From JAVBRU01 sp031547595 (GTDB lineage: Bacteria; Bacillota; Clostridia; Christensenellales; Aristaeellaceae): a DNA stretch of 43,707 nt. A program made the position numbers and the translations under genes. Where the stretch lies: contig JAVBRU010000042.1 in the NCBI GenBank assembly GCA_031547595.1, positions 1 to 43,707 of the forward strand, written 5' to 3'. Under the pieces are notes generated by a model. The model saw only the letters and a list, made by a program, of their open reading frames with translations, ran no database searches and was not told the origin of the DNA. Each line of letters starts with the position of its first letter. Within the stretch, counting starts at the first letter, position 1. Positions 6,902 through 15,978 of this stretch are shown piece by piece.

Positions 6902-8555
6902 CCGCCCCGCCAGCCAGAAGCGCTGGGATGTGTGGATGCTCGTCACTGTGTTTGCCACCGTTTTTTACGCGCTGTTTTTGCTGTATCCGCTGTTCAATCT
7001 GCTGCGCCAGAGCGTGCTGGATAAAAACGGCGCTTGGACCTGGCAATTTTTTGACAAAATCCTCAACAAAAAATACTACGTCACCGCCATTGGCAACAGC
7101 CTCAAGGTCTCCGGCTGCGTCACGCTGTTTACGGTGCTGCTGGCAACGCCGCTGGCCTACATCATGTCCACCGTCAAGATCAAGTTTGCCGGTGCGCTGC
7201 AAATCCTGATCCTCATCAGCTCCATGAGCGCGCCCTTCATCGGCGCATACGCATGGATTCAGCTGTTTGGCAGAAGCGGAACCATATCGATGTTCCTGCT
7301 CAACACCTTTGGCATCAAGATTGGCGATATTTACGGCTTCAACGGCTGTGTGCTGGTTATGTCGCTGCAGCTGTACTCGCTGGTATATATGTTTGTATCC
7401 GGCGCGTTCAAAAACATGGATAACTCGCTGATCGAGGCCAGCGAAAGTCTGGGCTGCACCGGCCTGAAGAAGATATTCAAAGTGGTGCTGCCCCTCATGC
7501 TGCCCACGCTTCTTGCGGGCGCGCTGCTGGTGTTCATGCGCTCCTTTGCCGACTACGGCACGCCCATGCTGATTGGCGAAAACTACTACACCCTGCCAGT
7601 GGTTGTATACAAAGAGTTCCTCAGCGAAATTGGCGGCAGCGACGGCCTGGCCGCGGCCATTTCGGTGGTCGCCATCATCATCACCACCATCGTTTTCTTG
7701 GTGCAAAAGTATATTGCCAACCGCAAGGTGTTCTCCATCAACGCGCTTCACCCCGTGGAAGCCAAGAAAATCAAGGGCGTCAAGAATATTCTGGCGCACC
7801 TGTACTGCTATGTGCTGGTTGCCGCCGCCATTATGCCGCAGCTTTATGTTGTCTATTCTTCCTTCCGCGCCACCAATGGCAAGCTGTTCACCGATGGTTA
7901 TTCGCTGGATAGCTATGTCCGCGCGTTCAACGAGGCGGGCAAGTCGATCTCCACCACGTACCTGCTTGGTTTCGCCTCCATCGCCGTCATTGTGGTGCTG
8001 GCACTGCTGCTGGCCTATGTGGTGGTGCGCCGCAAGAGCCTGTGGAACAATATCCTGGACGTGATTACCATGTTCCCCGAAACGGTGGCAGGCTCGATCC
8101 TGGGCATCGCGCTTTTAACCTCCTTCAACAAGCGCCCCCTGCTGCTCTCCGGCGGCGCGTTTATCATGATCATCAGCTATGTGATCCGCCGTCTCCCCTA
8201 CACCGTGCGCTCGTCCTCGGCCATCCTTCGCAACATTGCGCCCAGCATTGAGGAAGCCTCCATCAGCCTTGGCGCATCCAGTATGAAAACTTTCTTCCGT
8301 GTCACGGTGCCCATGATGATGCCAGGCGTCATCTCCGGCGCGATCCTCAGCTGGATCATGATCATCACTGAGCTTTCCACCTCTATCATCCTCTACACCA
8401 CCAAGACCAAGACCATGACACTGGAGATTTACTCCCAGATCATCCGCGGCAACGATGGCGTAGCCGCCGCCATTTCCTCCATACTGACGTTCTCTACCAT
8501 CATTGCGCTGGGGCTGTTCTTTAAGCTGAGCGGCAAGAAAGAGATCACGATGTAG
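6891..8555 (+). CDS. ABC importer permease, two fused domains (AfuB/FbpB-type)
   Basis: A 554-aa membrane protein with about 12 hydrophobic segments in two homologous halves. Each half ends in an EAA loop that contacts the ATPase: EASESLGCTGLKKIFKVVLP (first half) and EEASISLGASSMKTFFRVTV (second half). Such fused FbpB/AfuB permeases form the whole channel in one chain. ATG 6891 lies inside the end of the ATPase gene. It is the last gene of the operon and is followed by a hairpin repeat (copy B) and a terminator. The transported compound is unknown. Confidence 0.9.
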   Translation: MRSNRPASQKRWDVWMLVTVFATVFYALFLLYPLFNLLRQSVLDKNGAWTWQFFDKILNKKYYVTAIGNSLKVSGCVTLFTVLLATPLAYIMSTVKIKFAGALQILILISSMSAPFIGAYAWIQLFGRSGTISMFLLNTFGIKIGDIYGFNGCVLVMSLQLYSLVYMFVSGAFKNMDNSLIEASESLGCTGLKKIFKVVLPLMLPTLLAGALLVFMRSFADYGTPMLIGENYYTLPVVVYKEFLSEIGGSDGLAAAISVVAIIITTIVFLVQKYIANRKVFSINALHPVEAKKIKGVKNILAHLYCYVLVAAAIMPQLYVVYSSFRATNGKLFTDGYSLDSYVRAFNEAGKSISTTYLLGFASIAVIVVLALLLAYVVVRRKSLWNNILDVITMFPETVAGSILGIALLTSFNKRPLLLSGGAFIMIISYVIRRLPYTVRSSSAILRNIAPSIEEASISLGASSMKTFFRVTVPMMMPGVISGAILSWIMIITELSTSIILYTTKTKTMTLEIYSQIIRGNDGVAAAISSILTFSTIIALGLFFKLSGKKEITM

Positions 8556-8630
8556 GGGGAACGGGGATACGCGGGGGCTACTCGCCAGGGACATGATGCC
8601 CCTGGACCCGCACTTCTGTATTCATTCAAG
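8556..8630 (+). repeat. Stop-codon-proximal hairpin repeat, copy B
   Basis: Starts right after the permease stop. It shows GGGGAACGGGGATACGC, then the hairpin CCAGGG/CCCTGG (8585-8605), then a CTGTATTCATTCAAGG end, matching the CATTTATGTATTCAAGG end of copy A. Confidence 0.6.
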
Positions 8631-8645
8631 GCAGTTGCATGTTTA

Positions 8646-8680
8646 TGGGTGGCCGGGCTTCTACCGGCCATCCTTTTCTT
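8646..8680 (+). terminator. Intrinsic terminator of the ABC importer operon
   Basis: GGTGGCCGG and CCGGCCATCC form a stem with a short loop, followed by TTTTCTTT. Confidence 0.75.
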
Positions 8681-8707
8681 TACCTTTGATCTGCCATATG
8701 TTATACT
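8679..8707 (+). promoter_or_regulatory. Promoter of the GltD-like gene
   Basis: TTTACC (8679-8684), 17-base spacer, TATACT (8702-8707). The -10 box is strong, the -35 moderate. It starts inside the tail of the preceding terminator. Confidence 0.6.
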
Positions 8708-8736
8708 GAACACATTAAAGCATAAAGGAAATTGCC

Positions 8737-9981
8737 ATGAGCAAACATGTAATTGACGATGCCAAGCGCTGCCTGCAATGCAAAAACCCCCAGTGCAGCC
8801 TGGGCTGTCCCGTGGGCACTCCCATTCGGGATGTAATCCACCTGCTGCTGGAAAGCCGTATTGCAGAGGCCGGAGAACTGCTTTTTCAAAACAATCCCCT
8901 GTCGCTCGTGTGCTGCCATGTATGCCCGCAGGAAAACCAGTGCGAGGGGCACTGTGTGCTGGGCAAAAAGGGCATGCCGGTGCAAATCAGCGCCATTGAG
9001 CATTATATTTCGGACTACTATCTGAACATCTACAAGCCTGTGCCGTCCAAGAAGGATAAGGGGCGCATCGCCATCATCGGCTCCGGCCCGGCCGGCATCA
9101 CCATCGCGTTTCTCCTGTCCCAGCGCGATTACGATGTGACCATCTTTGAGGGCAATGACCAAATAGGCGGCATCATGCGCTATGGCATCCCGGAGTTTCG
9201 CCTGCCCAAGCGCATCTTAGACAGGCTGGGCGATGTGCTGCGGCAAAGCGGCGTGCGCATCCGCCCCAACACCACCATTGGCAGCAACCTCACCATGGAC
9301 GATTTGATGCGCGATGGCTACCGCGCTGTGTTTATGGGCACCGGCGTGTGGCGGCCCAGCAAATTGCAGGTGAAGGGCGAAAGTCTGGGCCATGTGCACG
9401 ATGCCATTGAGTACCTCAGAAACCCCGATGTCTACTCGCTGGGCAAGCGCCTGGCCGTGATTGGCGCGGGCAATGTGGCCATGGACGTGGCACGCACCGC
9501 CTTCCGCCATGGCTGCGAGGAAGTGGATATCTTTTGCCATCTGGACGAATCGGGCATCACCGCGCGGGAAATTGAACTGGAATATGCCAAAATCGACGGC
9601 GCGCGCCTCACTTTGCAAAAAACCGCCGTAGAATTTGTGGACGAGGGCGTGATCCTGGCCGATACCTGCGTGCAGCAAGACCCCGCTGGCGACTACAAAA
9701 CCACTACTGTGATCCCCGGCACGGAAACGCTTTTCCCGGCTGACTCCGTGATCATTGCCGTGGGGCAGGGTCCCCGGGCGGTGATTGTATCCAGCACCAC
9801 CGGCATCGATGTGACAGGCCGTGGGCTGGTAGCGGTGGACGACTGCGGGCGCACCAGCCGCCCCGGCGTGTTTGCCTCCGGCGATGTGGTGACCGGCGCA
9901 AAAACGGTGGTGGAAGCCGTCAAAGTATCCCGCCGCGTGGCTGACGCCATGGACGCATATGTGCAAGGAATTTCAAACTAG
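8737..9981 (+). CDS. GltD-like NAD(P)H/FAD oxidoreductase with N-terminal Fe-S domain
   Basis: A 414-aa protein like the glutamate synthase small subunit and the PreT/NfnB group. The N-terminal domain has two cysteine clusters, C12/C15/C20/C24 and C59/C60/C63/C69/C73, able to hold two [4Fe-4S] clusters. An FAD-binding GSGPAG lies at 115-120, a second dinucleotide site in LAVIGAGNVAMDVA, and the closing FAD block in PGVFASGDVVTGAKTVVEAV. It moves electrons from NAD(P)H to a partner. No glutamate synthase large subunit, PreA or NfnA is in the window, so the partner is unknown. It has its own promoter and terminator and is therefore monocistronic. The stop codon is followed by GGCGTGTT, resembling a MITE end but not forming an element. 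Confidence 0.85.
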   Translation: MSKHVIDDAKRCLQCKNPQCSLGCPVGTPIRDVIHLLLESRIAEAGELLFQNNPLSLVCCHVCPQENQCEGHCVLGKKGMPVQISAIEHYISDYYLNIYKPVPSKKDKGRIAIIGSGPAGITIAFLLSQRDYDVTIFEGNDQIGGIMRYGIPEFRLPKRILDRLGDVLRQSGVRIRPNTTIGSNLTMDDLMRDGYRAVFMGTGVWRPSKLQVKGESLGHVHDAIEYLRNPDVYSLGKRLAVIGAGNVAMDVARTAFRHGCEEVDIFCHLDESGITAREIELEYAKIDGARLTLQKTAVEFVDEGVILADTCVQQDPAGDYKTTTVIPGTETLFPADSVIIAVGQGPRAVIVSSTTGIDVTGRGLVAVDDCGRTSRPGVFASGDVVTGAKTVVEAVKVSRRVADAMDAYVQGISN

Positions 9982-10004
9982 GGCGTGTTCCCACTATCCG
10001 AAAT

Positions 10005-10026
10005 GCCCTCAATCGGGGGCTTTTTT
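10005..10026 (+). terminator. Intrinsic terminator of the GltD-like gene
   Basis: GCCCTC and GGGGGC pair around AATC, followed by T6. The remaining gap up to 10103 shows nothing recognisable. Confidence 0.7.
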
Positions 10027-10103
10027 ACGTTTAAAGCGCTGGCCGCCCTGGTTTGAAGGCCATTTGGTCGGGCATCAAATTTGCGCAGTGAAGAGGAAAC
10101 CTG

Positions 10104-10132
10104 TTGATAAATGACCTATTAAGTGTTAAACT
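10104..10132 (+). promoter_or_regulatory. Candidate promoter of the kinase-NTPase operon
   Basis: TTGATA (10104-10109), 17-base spacer, TAAACT (10127-10132). Good -35, weak -10. It would leave a leader of about 75 bases. Confidence 0.4.
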
Positions 10133-10215
10133 ACAGCAGGATGCCAAAAGCATAGTAAAAATGTAATATGATTGCCACATAGCAAAGTTCCTTATTTCTA
10201 CGGGGGGATGCACCG

Positions 10216-11364
10216 ATGAATAACATGACGTCAATCACTGCTGGCATGTTTAATCAGGCTATATCATACGAAATGTCCATCACACAGGCCGTCCAGATGC
10301 TGGAGGGATGCGCGGATTTTCGAAAGCTGAGCGATAAACTGAAAGTGTTTGCCAGGGACAGGGATTTGCGGGCCATGCTGGTGGATGGCCTTGTCAGGCA
10401 CCACAAGGATGCCAGCATCGAGAGCATCGACCGCAAAGTGCGCAACTGGCTGGCTGACCGGCAAAGCACCATATCCAAACGGGACGCCATTGAGTTGTGC
10501 TTTATTTACGGGCTGAGTGTGGAAGATGCCGATTTCTTTTTGACGATGATCGCCGAGGAAGGCTTCCACTGGCGGGACCCGGATGAGATTGTATATATCT
10601 ATGCCCTCGGGCACGATATGGGCTTTTTGGATGCGCAGGATTTGCATGGCCGGATTATGGCGCAGATCCATGTGGGCGAGGATGTGCTAAGCCCGAGCGA
10701 AGACAGCTTTACGGCCATCATCCGGGAAGAAGTGAAGCGCATCCACTCCGTTGAAGAGCTGACGGATTATATGCACCGGGCGCAGACGCGGCTTGGCAAA
10801 AAGCACAACACTGCATACCGGCTGTTTTTGCAGATGCTCAAAAAGCTCGAGGTCACCGATATTGAGGATGGCCTGACGAAGGAGAGCAGCTATACTGCCA
10901 TTGATATTGCACGGGATTATCTGTATCAGCCGCCCATTCCCAAGAGCACCGGCAAGAAAGTCGAGAAGGGCGAAGTCGTGCTCTCGGCCATGCAGCGCAA
11001 CGTGAAAGCCAACTGGCCGGACGAATATGGGCTGTCCCGGATGAAGAACCGTGCCACCGATGTGACGCGCAAAGTGATGATCCTGCTGTTTCTGGCCACC
11101 TATGAAATGCCCGAGTTTGGCGATGACGATGATTATGATCTAGATCTCGAAGACGAACAGACGCCCGATGAGGTTTTTCAGGATTTTTATCAGAAGATGG
11201 ACGATATGCTGGAGTATTGCGGCTTCAGCCGCCTGGACGCGCGCATTCCCTTTGACTGGATGACGCTGTACTGCATGTGTACAGAGGATATTTTCTTTCT
11301 GGATCAGCGGCTGGAGACCTTCCTGAGCACGCTTTTCCACACTGGAAACGAGATGCAAGAATAA
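10216..11364 (+). CDS. Uncharacterised 382-aa helical protein, partner of the kinase-NTPase
   Basis: Not a family I can name with certainty. The protein has no signal peptide or membrane segment and is predicted mostly helical. Residues about 30-125 carry LVDGLVRHHKDASIESIDRK, then KRDAIELCFIYGLSVEDADF and DPDEIVYIYALGHDMGFLDA. This resembles the R-A-I-x-x-x-F-x-L-x-L-x-x-x-x-A-D-x-F pattern I know from Clostridia proteins encoded next to Ser/Thr kinases. A very acidic stretch (DDDDYDLDLEDEQ) lies near residue 310. RBS GGGGGGA precedes ATG 10216. It is first in the operon, 102 bases ahead of the kinase-NTPase gene, so it may be its substrate or adaptor; that is inference. Confidence 0.55.
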   Translation: MNNMTSITAGMFNQAISYEMSITQAVQMLEGCADFRKLSDKLKVFARDRDLRAMLVDGLVRHHKDASIESIDRKVRNWLADRQSTISKRDAIELCFIYGLSVEDADFFLTMIAEEGFHWRDPDEIVYIYALGHDMGFLDAQDLHGRIMAQIHVGEDVLSPSEDSFTAIIREEVKRIHSVEELTDYMHRAQTRLGKKHNTAYRLFLQMLKKLEVTDIEDGLTKESSYTAIDIARDYLYQPPIPKSTGKKVEKGEVVLSAMQRNVKANWPDEYGLSRMKNRATDVTRKVMILLFLATYEMPEFGDDDDYDLDLEDEQTPDEVFQDFYQKMDDMLEYCGFSRLDARIPFDWMTLYCMCTEDIFFLDQRLETFLSTLFHTGNEMQE

Positions 11365-11466
11365 ATCACCGCCTGTCGTATGCTGATATCGACACGATAG
11401 AACGCGGCCCGTGGGTTTGCGAGGGCACCGGGCAGCCGTGAATCACAGGAGCGGGTGGTTAGAAGC

Positions 11467-14376
11467 ATGGATAAGAGAAAAGCGCTGGCAGTGGGCGCCA
11501 AGCTATCGTTCCCTGGCATGGATTGCGCTGTCGAACATCTGGTGGGCAGGGGTTCAAATGCGTTTGTGTACAAGGGCCGGTACCCGGATTACCTGCATAA
11601 GGGTCAATATCATTATGTGCTGATCAAGGAGTTATTTCCCTATCACCCCGGTGATGGGATTTATCGCGATGCCGAGGGGAATATTGCGAGTACTCCCGAT
11701 GGGGCGGAAGTATTCGATATTCACCGCCTCAGCTTTGAGTGCGGCAATCAGTTTCATTTGCACCTTCTGGAGCGTTATCCGGACAGGGTGGGTGCCAATC
11801 TCAACACTTTTTCGCTAAACAATACCTTATACACCGTACTGGGTTTTGATGGCGGCCGGACGCTGGATGAGGAGTATAAGCGCGGCGCGATCCCGCTGCG
11901 CGAATGCGCCAGCCGGGCAATCGATGCATTGGACGCGCTGGATGCATTTCACGAGTCCGGCTACTTGCATCTGGACATCAGCCCGGATAACATCGTGATC
12001 GTGGGCGAGGGCGCACGCGTCAGGCTGTCGCTGATCGATTATAACTGTGTGCACAGCCTGGCAGAATTGCGGGGCGGGCAGACGGTTTATTGCAGCGCAA
12101 AGGAGGGCTACACTGCCCCGGAAGTGCGCAAAGGAAACGTGCCGCAGATCGATAAAGCCTCCGATCTTTTTTCCGTGACGGCAGTGTTTTATTATCTACT
12201 CACCGGCGCGCCGCCCTCGGCCTGGCAGCTGATACAAAAGAAGCCGCCGGACGGGCACGAGAGCCCGCTGCTTGAGGGCATGCCGGACACTGTGCGTGAT
12301 ATGGCACGCCAGATATTGCAGCGCGGGCTGGCCACGCAGCCGGGCAAACGCTACCCGGATGTCGCTACAATGCGCGAAGATTTGATCGAGCTGATCGACC
12401 GGATTGACGGCCTGGGCGTGACGCACTGGGCGCTGTGGGAGGCAGGGCAGAAGAATGCATCCCGCATCATCCGCAGCAACCCCTCCTTCGGCTATATATT
12501 GGAGGATGCCGCACTCTATCCGCTGCGCGCGCGATGGCCGGATGGGCGGATGACCTCCATGGACGAATGTATTGCCCGCTGCACCGAAGGGGGCGGCACG
12601 TCTTTTGTGGTGCGCGCGTCCGGCGGTATGGGCAAGACAACCTCGCTGCTTCGGGCAGCGCTGGCGCGCGGGCAACGGTATTCACCGCTCCTGCCCGCGG
12701 TTTTGTATGTATCGCTCTATGGCAGCCGCGGGGTGCAGATTCAAGACCGGATTTTGGAGGATCTGCGCTTCAAGCCCGATGTGTCCACCATGGACGATGC
12801 ACGGCATGCGCTGCACTCGCTCATGGAAAAACCGCTGCTCACACGGTCTGGTCCCAAGCCTTCGGTGCTGATATTGTTAGATGGCCTCAACGAAGCAGCG
12901 GAGGACACAGACGCGCTATACCAAGAAATCAAAAAGCTGTCCCAAATGGACGATGTGCGCATGGTGATATCCACCAGGAGCGACACCTCCGCACTGCCCT
13001 TTCCGGTGGTAGAGCTGGAAAGGCTGGAGCCGTCCGATGTGGCAGATACCCTGAAAAAAAACGGTCTGCTGCTGCCAGGCAGTGACGCGATGCAGGAGCT
13101 GCTGCGCACGCCATTGATGCTGTCGATCTTCGTCAAGGCAGCGCTGGTTGGTGGAAAACAGCTCAATTTCCAAACAGGAGACGAACTGATTGAAGAATAC
13201 CTCGCCGTGCTCTGCCGCAAGGAAGTGGGCGAACTGCCCGAAAACGCACCACAGAAATGGGCCACACAGGTCGCCGTCCGCTTCGTGCTGCCCGCTATTT
13301 CGAGGGAATTATCGGCGCAAAATCGCGCGCTGACAGATGCGGAGCTGCTGAAAGTTGTAGAAAAGTGCTGGAAGGTGTTCGCATCGCGCCGGATGGCATC
13401 GGTGTTTCCTGAGTGGATTGGTCACAGCGCGGACATCCTTGGCGATACCGGGCACGCGGAGGAATGGTACGGCATGCTGGTGCACGATCTACTCTGGCAG
13501 CGCATGGGGCTGCTGGTGCGGGATATGCAGGGCCGCTACCGGGGCGTTCATCAGATTGTCGAAAACTATCTGGTGAAGCTGGATGCCGTCAACCGCAAAC
13601 GGCTGCGTAAGAAACGGACAAATCACACGGCGCTGCTCACCATCATGGTGCTGATGGTTTTGTCGATGAGCTGGATGGTATATGACAATTATATCCGGCC
13701 GCAGCCATACAATGCGCGCTATACCGATGATGCGATCAGCTGCGCGGTCACTAGCTTTGCGCAGCTGGGCGCGAAGCACAGGCAAATGCTCAATGTGACG
13801 CAAAGCGTGGCAACCGAGGATTATCAAGTGAGCTCTATGCTTTGCCGCAGAGAGCTTCTTGGCGTTCAGGCCCTGCAGCAAAACGAGCTTTTGAGCATCA
13901 CTGCCTGGGGCTATCAGGTGCTGGAGCAAGCGCTGGCCTCCGGCGACGTGCTTCCCTATTGCAACCAGGCACTGAACGCCGATCTATACAAAGAGTTGCT
14001 GCAATGGAATACAGACCGAACAGACGAATACCTTCTATATCTGGATGTTCTGGATTTTATGGTGGCAGATCAAACCATCGAAAACAGTCAACGGGAAGAA
14101 TTTGTACGGTGCCTTGGCAATGTGCTGGCAGCGGACGCGAACGTGACCGATATGCTGTATCATCTGGTCTGCTCTCCCTACCTGAGCGCACTGGAGCGCG
14201 CCGATAAAGAGCTGTATGTGAGCTATACAAACCTCACCAAGTATTACATCGGCTATGGCAGCAATACAATCTATAGCTATGAGCAGCTGCTGGGGCTCAA
14301 GCGCCAGCAACAGGACGCGCAAGGCGCCCTTGTGGCGCTTGGCATTATGACCAAATACGAAAGGCGGGGGAACTGA
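11467..14376 (+). CDS. Membrane-anchored Ser/Thr protein kinase fused to a STAND/NACHT-like NTPase
   Basis: A 969-aa multidomain protein. Residues about 15-310 form a kinase: glycine loop VGRGSNAFVYKG (26-37), lysine K54 in VLIKELFP, catalytic loop HLDISPDN with D170 and N175, metal-binding D191 in LIDYN (DFG replaced by DYN), and APE at 217-219. Residues about 375-600 form a P-loop NTPase: Walker A ASGGMGKT (384-391), Walker B LILLDGLNE (about 468-476) and the MVISTRSDT sensor strand, as in NACHT/STAND signalling NTPases. KRLRKKR precedes one transmembrane segment (about 721-739), which puts kinase and NTPase inside and a 230-residue C-terminal domain outside. ATG 11467 is preferred over GTG 11455. 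Probably a sensor or signal amplifier; targets unknown. Confidence 0.8.
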   Translation: MDKRKALAVGAKLSFPGMDCAVEHLVGRGSNAFVYKGRYPDYLHKGQYHYVLIKELFPYHPGDGIYRDAEGNIASTPDGAEVFDIHRLSFECGNQFHLHLLERYPDRVGANLNTFSLNNTLYTVLGFDGGRTLDEEYKRGAIPLRECASRAIDALDALDAFHESGYLHLDISPDNIVIVGEGARVRLSLIDYNCVHSLAELRGGQTVYCSAKEGYTAPEVRKGNVPQIDKASDLFSVTAVFYYLLTGAPPSAWQLIQKKPPDGHESPLLEGMPDTVRDMARQILQRGLATQPGKRYPDVATMREDLIELIDRIDGLGVTHWALWEAGQKNASRIIRSNPSFGYILEDAALYPLRARWPDGRMTSMDECIARCTEGGGTSFVVRASGGMGKTTSLLRAALARGQRYSPLLPAVLYVSLYGSRGVQIQDRILEDLRFKPDVSTMDDARHALHSLMEKPLLTRSGPKPSVLILLDGLNEAAEDTDALYQEIKKLSQMDDVRMVISTRSDTSALPFPVVELERLEPSDVADTLKKNGLLLPGSDAMQELLRTPLMLSIFVKAALVGGKQLNFQTGDELIEEYLAVLCRKEVGELPENAPQKWATQVAVRFVLPAISRELSAQNRALTDAELLKVVEKCWKVFASRRMASVFPEWIGHSADILGDTGHAEEWYGMLVHDLLWQRMGLLVRDMQGRYRGVHQIVENYLVKLDAVNRKRLRKKRTNHTALLTIMVLMVLSMSWMVYDNYIRPQPYNARYTDDAISCAVTSFAQLGAKHRQMLNVTQSVATEDYQVSSMLCRRELLGVQALQQNELLSITAWGYQVLEQALASGDVLPYCNQALNADLYKELLQWNTDRTDEYLLYLDVLDFMVADQTIENSQREEFVRCLGNVLAADANVTDMLYHLVCSPYLSALERADKELYVSYTNLTKYYIGYGSNTIYSYEQLLGLKRQQQDAQGALVALGIMTKYERRGN

Positions 14377-14379
14377 ACC

Positions 14380-15552
14380 ATGAAAAAGGCAGGCATGTTG
14401 TGGATTCTCATCCTGGTGCTGGCACTGCTGCCGCTGACGGGGCTGGCCAGGAACGACGTGGGGCAGGCGGTGGCGGACAACTGGAAGGCCTTACTGGATG
14501 CCAAGGAGAGCATCTATGCAGCCAAGTTTTGGTCCTTGGAGTACATAGAGGTGTTTTGCAAAGAACCAACCTGGGACAATCTGCAGCGCGCGCGCGTTGC
14601 TGCAGCCGCGGTATGTCTCGACCTGATGAACCTGGACAGGCCTGCGTGTACCGTCAGCAACGCGCAGCTGGCCGCGTTGGCCGCAAAAGGGGCAGATGTC
14701 TCTTTTATACCATATGAGTTCATCGCGCTTATTGACAGCCTCCAGGCGAATGCTGATATGTGGCACAATTTGATGCGCACGCTGGAGGATGAGCCGTTTT
14801 GGAGCTATGGCATGGAGTACCTATCCAAGTGGGTGCCCTATGAAAAGGAACTATTGCATAACGAAATATACTATACGAATGACACCACCAACTACCTGCT
14901 GCTTCAGCTGGAACCGGGGCTGGCTGCCGCGTTTTGGGATGCCATGCCTGCGGCATACCCCACCCTTTGCGCGCTGCGGGAGCCCTGGAATGACAGTAGC
15001 ACCGCTTTGGAGCAGCGGGTGGAAGACCGGCTCGACCAGACGGAGGGGCTGGAACTGCGAGGAGCACAGCTTCTGAGCCTGCAAACAGACAACGTTTCCA
15101 TCATTGCCGGCTGTGTCCTCTCTGGCGATTGGGCAGCTGTGACAGACCAAATCCAGCCTATCGAAGGGCTGCCGGTGCTGCTGCCAAACCCGAATGTGCT
15201 GGACAGGAAGCACCAAAACAATTTTTACTTCTACCCGGGTGAAACAGCAGACTCAAGGCGGTTGGTGCAGGTTGGAGAGGACATAACGGTCCTGCCCATA
15301 GGGGAGATCATGCTGTTTACCGTCGTGCCCAAGGCGAATTTCATATTGTATACGTATGAGCTGGAGGCTTTCAGTATTCGGCAGGTCTCTATCGCGGGCA
15401 GCCTTGAGGACGAAGGGCCCTGCACGCTTTATTATCTGGCAAATGAGAGCTTCGTGGTACTCTCCTGGGAAGCGGAACAGGCACGAATATACATCATGGA
15501 CAATTCCGCTTGCATGGCACCGGATTGGTTTGTTCGGTACATGGCCGAATGA
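14380..15552 (+). CDS. Exported 390-aa protein of unknown function
   Basis: It starts 3 bases after the kinase-NTPase stop, so both are certainly one operon. The N-terminus MKKAGMLWILILVLALLPLT then GLA is a signal peptide with a signal-peptidase-I site and no lipobox. The mature part is acidic, rich in Trp and aromatic residues in its first half (WSLEYIEVF, LEDEPFWSYGMEYLSKW) and beta-like in its second half (residues about 280-380). I recognise no domain. Because the kinase-NTPase has an outside domain, this protein could be its extracellular partner or ligand sensor; that is inference from operon and topology. Confidence 0.6.
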   Translation: MKKAGMLWILILVLALLPLTGLARNDVGQAVADNWKALLDAKESIYAAKFWSLEYIEVFCKEPTWDNLQRARVAAAAVCLDLMNLDRPACTVSNAQLAALAAKGADVSFIPYEFIALIDSLQANADMWHNLMRTLEDEPFWSYGMEYLSKWVPYEKELLHNEIYYTNDTTNYLLLQLEPGLAAAFWDAMPAAYPTLCALREPWNDSSTALEQRVEDRLDQTEGLELRGAQLLSLQTDNVSIIAGCVLSGDWAAVTDQIQPIEGLPVLLPNPNVLDRKHQNNFYFYPGETADSRRLVQVGEDITVLPIGEIMLFTVVPKANFILYTYELEAFSIRQVSIAGSLEDEGPCTLYYLANESFVVLSWEAEQARIYIMDNSACMAPDWFVRYMAE

Positions 15553-15560
15553 ACGCATAA

Positions 15561-15595
15561 AAAACGGCAATGACGGTGATGCCATTGCCATTTTT
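15561..15595. terminator. Bidirectional intrinsic terminator between convergent operons
   Basis: GGCAATG (15566-15572) and CATTGCC (15583-15589) form a stem with an A-run on the left and T5 on the right, serving the plus-strand kinase operon and the minus-strand dynamin operon. Confidence 0.75.
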
Positions 15596-15615
15596 ACTTG
15601 GACGAAAAACCGTTG

Positions 15616-15978
15616 TTATTCGTATAGCATACCGAACCACCCGACATTTGCCAATACCGCGATTACCGCCAGTATGACACCCCACAGATTGAGGGTGCTC
15701 TTGTCCGCTTTATGAGCCTTGATGGCGAACACCAAACCTGCTATTGACAAACCCAAACCAAGATACAGCATAATATACCATCCGGAAAAAATACCGGCAA
15801 CGGACATAATATATGCTTTGTACTTGCTGTACAGCGCTTTCCAATCAGTCCCGGAGGATTGCACGGCAGGTGCGCTTTGCGACGCGGCGGCGGTTGCCTG
15901 CTCCAGGATTCCTCCGCAGTTGGGGCAATACTTCAGCCCTTCTTGAATTTCCTTTCCACAATGTTTGCAGTACATCAT
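15616..15978 (-). CDS. Zinc-ribbon membrane protein
   Basis: A 120-aa protein. The N-terminal zinc ribbon is CKHCGKEI...LKYCPNCGGIL (two CxxCG knuckles), followed by an Ala/Ser/Gln linker and two or three membrane segments (about YIMSVAGIFSGWYIMLYLGL and LNLWGVILAVIAVLANVGWF). The ribbon would face the cytosol. Start 15978 is chosen because GAAGG lies 7 bases upstream and its ATGA overlaps the stop of the preceding decayed zinc-ribbon frame; a far longer upstream frame is not protein-like. It is the last gene of the dynamin operon. Function unknown; such proteins often tether or recruit partners at the membrane. Confidence 0.75.
   Translation of the reverse strand: MMYCKHCGKEIQEGLKYCPNCGGILEQATAAASQSAPAVQSSGTDWKALYSKYKAYIMSVAGIFSGWYIMLYLGLGLSIAGLVFAIKAHKADKSTLNLWGVILAVIAVLANVGWFGMLYE

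Noticed and set aside
9979..9990. TAGGGCGTGTTC at the stop of the GltD-like gene matches the first bases of the MITE at 37019
   Set aside because: Only about 11 bases match and no opposite inverted end is seen in the following 230 bases.
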